DNA of 53,731 bases. Source: CAZCQG01 sp964500775. Its GTDB lineage: Bacteria > Campylobacterota > Campylobacteria > Campylobacterales > CAZCQG01. Made by a program: the position numbers and the translations under genes. Location: positions 1 through 53,731 of the forward strand of contig CAZCQG010000014.1 in assembly GCA_964500775.1 (NCBI GenBank), in the 5' to 3' direction. This document shows, in pieces, positions 52,400 through 53,731 of this stretch (its first letter is position 1; each line of letters starts with the position of its first letter). The notes under the pieces are model-generated. The model searched no databases. It saw only the letters and a list, made by a program, of their open reading frames with translations, and was not told where the DNA came from.

Positions 52400-53731
52400 T
52401 AAAACAGGGGTAATAGATTTTGCCCAAGGCTTAGTAAGGCTAGGATACTCCATACTCTCTACGGGAGGGACGCTCAAAGTTTTAAAAGAAGCAGGGCTAG
52501 AGCCTCGGGATGTGAGTGAATACACGGAAAGTCCGGAGATGTTTGATGGACGGGTAAAAACCCTCCACCCAAAAATACACGGAGGAATCCTCCACAGGCG
52601 TGACAACGCGCTGGATGTCGAGATGGCGAGATACCACGGGATAGAGCGCATCGACATCGTCTGCGTGAATCTCTATCCGTTTAAAGCGACTATCGAGCGC
52701 ACCGATGACTTTGAAGAGATCATCGAAAATATCGACATCGGCGGTCCTTCAATGGTACGTGCCGCGGCGAAAAATTTCAAAGACGTTTTGATAGTCACCG
52801 ACGCTAACGACTACGGCAAAGTACTCGAAGTACTCGATAGCAACCAAAACGACGAAGCATTCCGACGGAATCTCATGATAAAGGCTTTTGAACATACGGC
52901 AGCGTATGATTCTATGATCGCCAACTATATGAATAAACGCTTTAACGACGGATTTGGTGCGCACCAATTTATCGTCGGCAAAAAGGCGTTTGACACTAGA
53001 TACGGTGAAAATCCCCACCAAAAAGGGGCGCTATACGAGTTCGGCGATTTCTTTAGCTCACGATTCCGACAATTAAAAGGGGAGGCAAGCTTCAATAACC
53101 TCACCGACATCAACGGTGCGGTAAAAATCGCATCAAGCTTCGGAGATGCAAAAGCGGTCTGCATCGTAAAGCACGGGAATCCGTGCGGCTTTGCGATCAA
53201 AGATTCACTCCTAGATTCCTATACCGAAGCGCTCAAATGCGACCCTATCTCGGCATTCGGCGGTGTAGTAGCGGTGAATGGTGAAGTGGATGGGGAACTG
53301 GCAAAAAAGATGAACGAACTCTTTTTGGAAGTGGTAGTCGCTCCGAGTTTTAGCGACGAAGCGCTTAGAGAATTTGAATCCAAAAAAAGGCTCAAACTTT
53401 TTGCTTGCGGCGGAAGTGCACTTGACTTCCCGAAAGATGCGAACGATTTCAAACATCTCGAAGGCGGTTTCGTCTACCAAGAGAGTGATAGGGTCGATGA
53501 CAATGAAGTCAAAAATGCCAAACTTATGAGCAAAAACAGCGCAACCCCGCAACAGCTAAAAGATATGGAAATCGCCTACAAAGTCGCAAGTCTCGTCAAA
53601 AGTAATTGCGTCGTCTACGTCAAAAACAGCGCGATGGTCGCCGTGGGCATGGGGATGACTAGCCGTGTGGACGCTAGCGTATGCGCGCTGAAAAAAGCTG
53701 CAGAGATGGGGCTAGACGTCAGCGGTGCGGC
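52374..53731 (+). CDS. purH: bifunctional AICAR transformylase/IMP cyclohydrolase, 3' end cut by window
   Basis: The first 452 codons of PurH, which does the last two steps of IMP synthesis. The N-terminal MGS-like cyclohydrolase domain has LISVSDKTGVIDFA, YSILSTGGTLKVLKEAG and DGRVKTLHPKIHGGIL. The transformylase domain includes RYGENPHQKGA, FNNLTDINGAV and the catalytic VKHGNPCGFA. The ATG at 52374 gives the usual N-terminus; the reading frame is open to the last base of the window. Its start lies 26 bases inside the preceding oxidoreductase gene. Confidence 0.95.
   Translation, partial: MNALISVSDKTGVIDFAQGLVRLGYSILSTGGTLKVLKEAGLEPRDVSEYTESPEMFDGRVKTLHPKIHGGILHRRDNALDVEMARYHGIERIDIVCVNLYPFKATIERTDDFEEIIENIDIGGPSMVRAAAKNFKDVLIVTDANDYGKVLEVLDSNQNDEAFRRNLMIKAFEHTAAYDSMIANYMNKRFNDGFGAHQFIVGKKAFDTRYGENPHQKGALYEFGDFFSSRFRQLKGEASFNNLTDINGAVKIASSFGDAKAVCIVKHGNPCGFAIKDSLLDSYTEALKCDPISAFGGVVAVNGEVDGELAKKMNELFLEVVVAPSFSDEALREFESKKRLKLFACGGSALDFPKDANDFKHLEGGFVYQESDRVDDNEVKNAKLMSKNSATPQQLKDMEIAYKVASLVKSNCVVYVKNSAMVAVGMGMTSRVDASVCALKKAAEMGLDVSGA

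Noticed and set aside
1..53731. CRISPR arrays, insertion sequences, prophage genes
   Set aside because: No regularly spaced short repeats, transposase, integrase or phage structural genes are visible on either strand.

Overview
The window looks like a piece of a Campylobacterota (epsilonproteobacterial) chromosome, most likely a free-living rather than host-restricted lineage. The evidence is the HP0268-family nuclease gene next to miaB, tandem hook-protein paralogs (flgE2 and flgE) behind fliK and flgD, a Maf-type flagellin glycosylation protein, CheV, a TlpD-like soluble chemoreceptor with a zinc-binding CZB domain, short RNase R and TilS proteins, and RpoN-type promoters of the GGAA-N6-TTGCTT form. 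I see no tRNA, rRNA, CRISPR array or insertion sequence. Genes are densely packed and no gap between genes exceeds about 130 bases.

Layout. 1-1747: accessory-looking DNA, with an AT-rich multi-pass membrane protein and a small toxin-antitoxin-like pair (DUF4258-like and DUF2283). 1748-13472: motility block on the minus strand, with an LPP20/FlgP-like secreted protein and a small lipoprotein, a transmembrane chemoreceptor, Maf, flgE, flgE2, flgD and fliK. The fliK gene carries a 119-codon internal repeat in which the assembly has a 100-N gap. 13539-18615: typA, a nitroreductase, a DMT transporter and a haem-c diguanylate cyclase. 18633-26774: glgB, then nrdA-phoH-rimO-tilS with overlapping ends. 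26743-34415: a PilM/N/O-like trio, an acyltransferase, miaB, the HP0268 homolog, suhB, a CZB chemoreceptor and cheV. 34465-39659: an HDOD gene, rnr, holA and the rpsF-ssb-rpsR operon with its terminator. 39745-44481: ppc, yeiH and a divergent lysR. 44555-53731: ilvC, minD, minE, a divergent polysaccharide deacetylase, a beta-propeller/solenoid protein, dprA, ruvX, an NDH-2-like oxidoreductase and the 5' part of purH.

The observation that most deserves follow-up is regulatory. Four sites share the same 16-base sigma-54 pattern with GG and GC exactly 10 bases apart. Three lie in front of flagellar or flagellar-like genes (the flgP-like gene, flgE and fliK). The fourth lies in front of an uncharacterised 710-residue protein made of an N-terminal WD40 beta-propeller and a C-terminal alpha-helical solenoid, an architecture best known from eukaryotic coat and intraflagellar-transport proteins. 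Its stop overlaps dprA, and ruvX follows, so a flagellar regulon promoter may also drive DNA-processing genes. Other points of interest are the repeat in the FliK hook-length ruler, a diguanylate cyclase with both a haem-c motif and a four-cysteine cluster, a PilM-like protein with an 80-residue acidic insert, and a three-hairpin untranslated segment between the HDOD gene and rnr.
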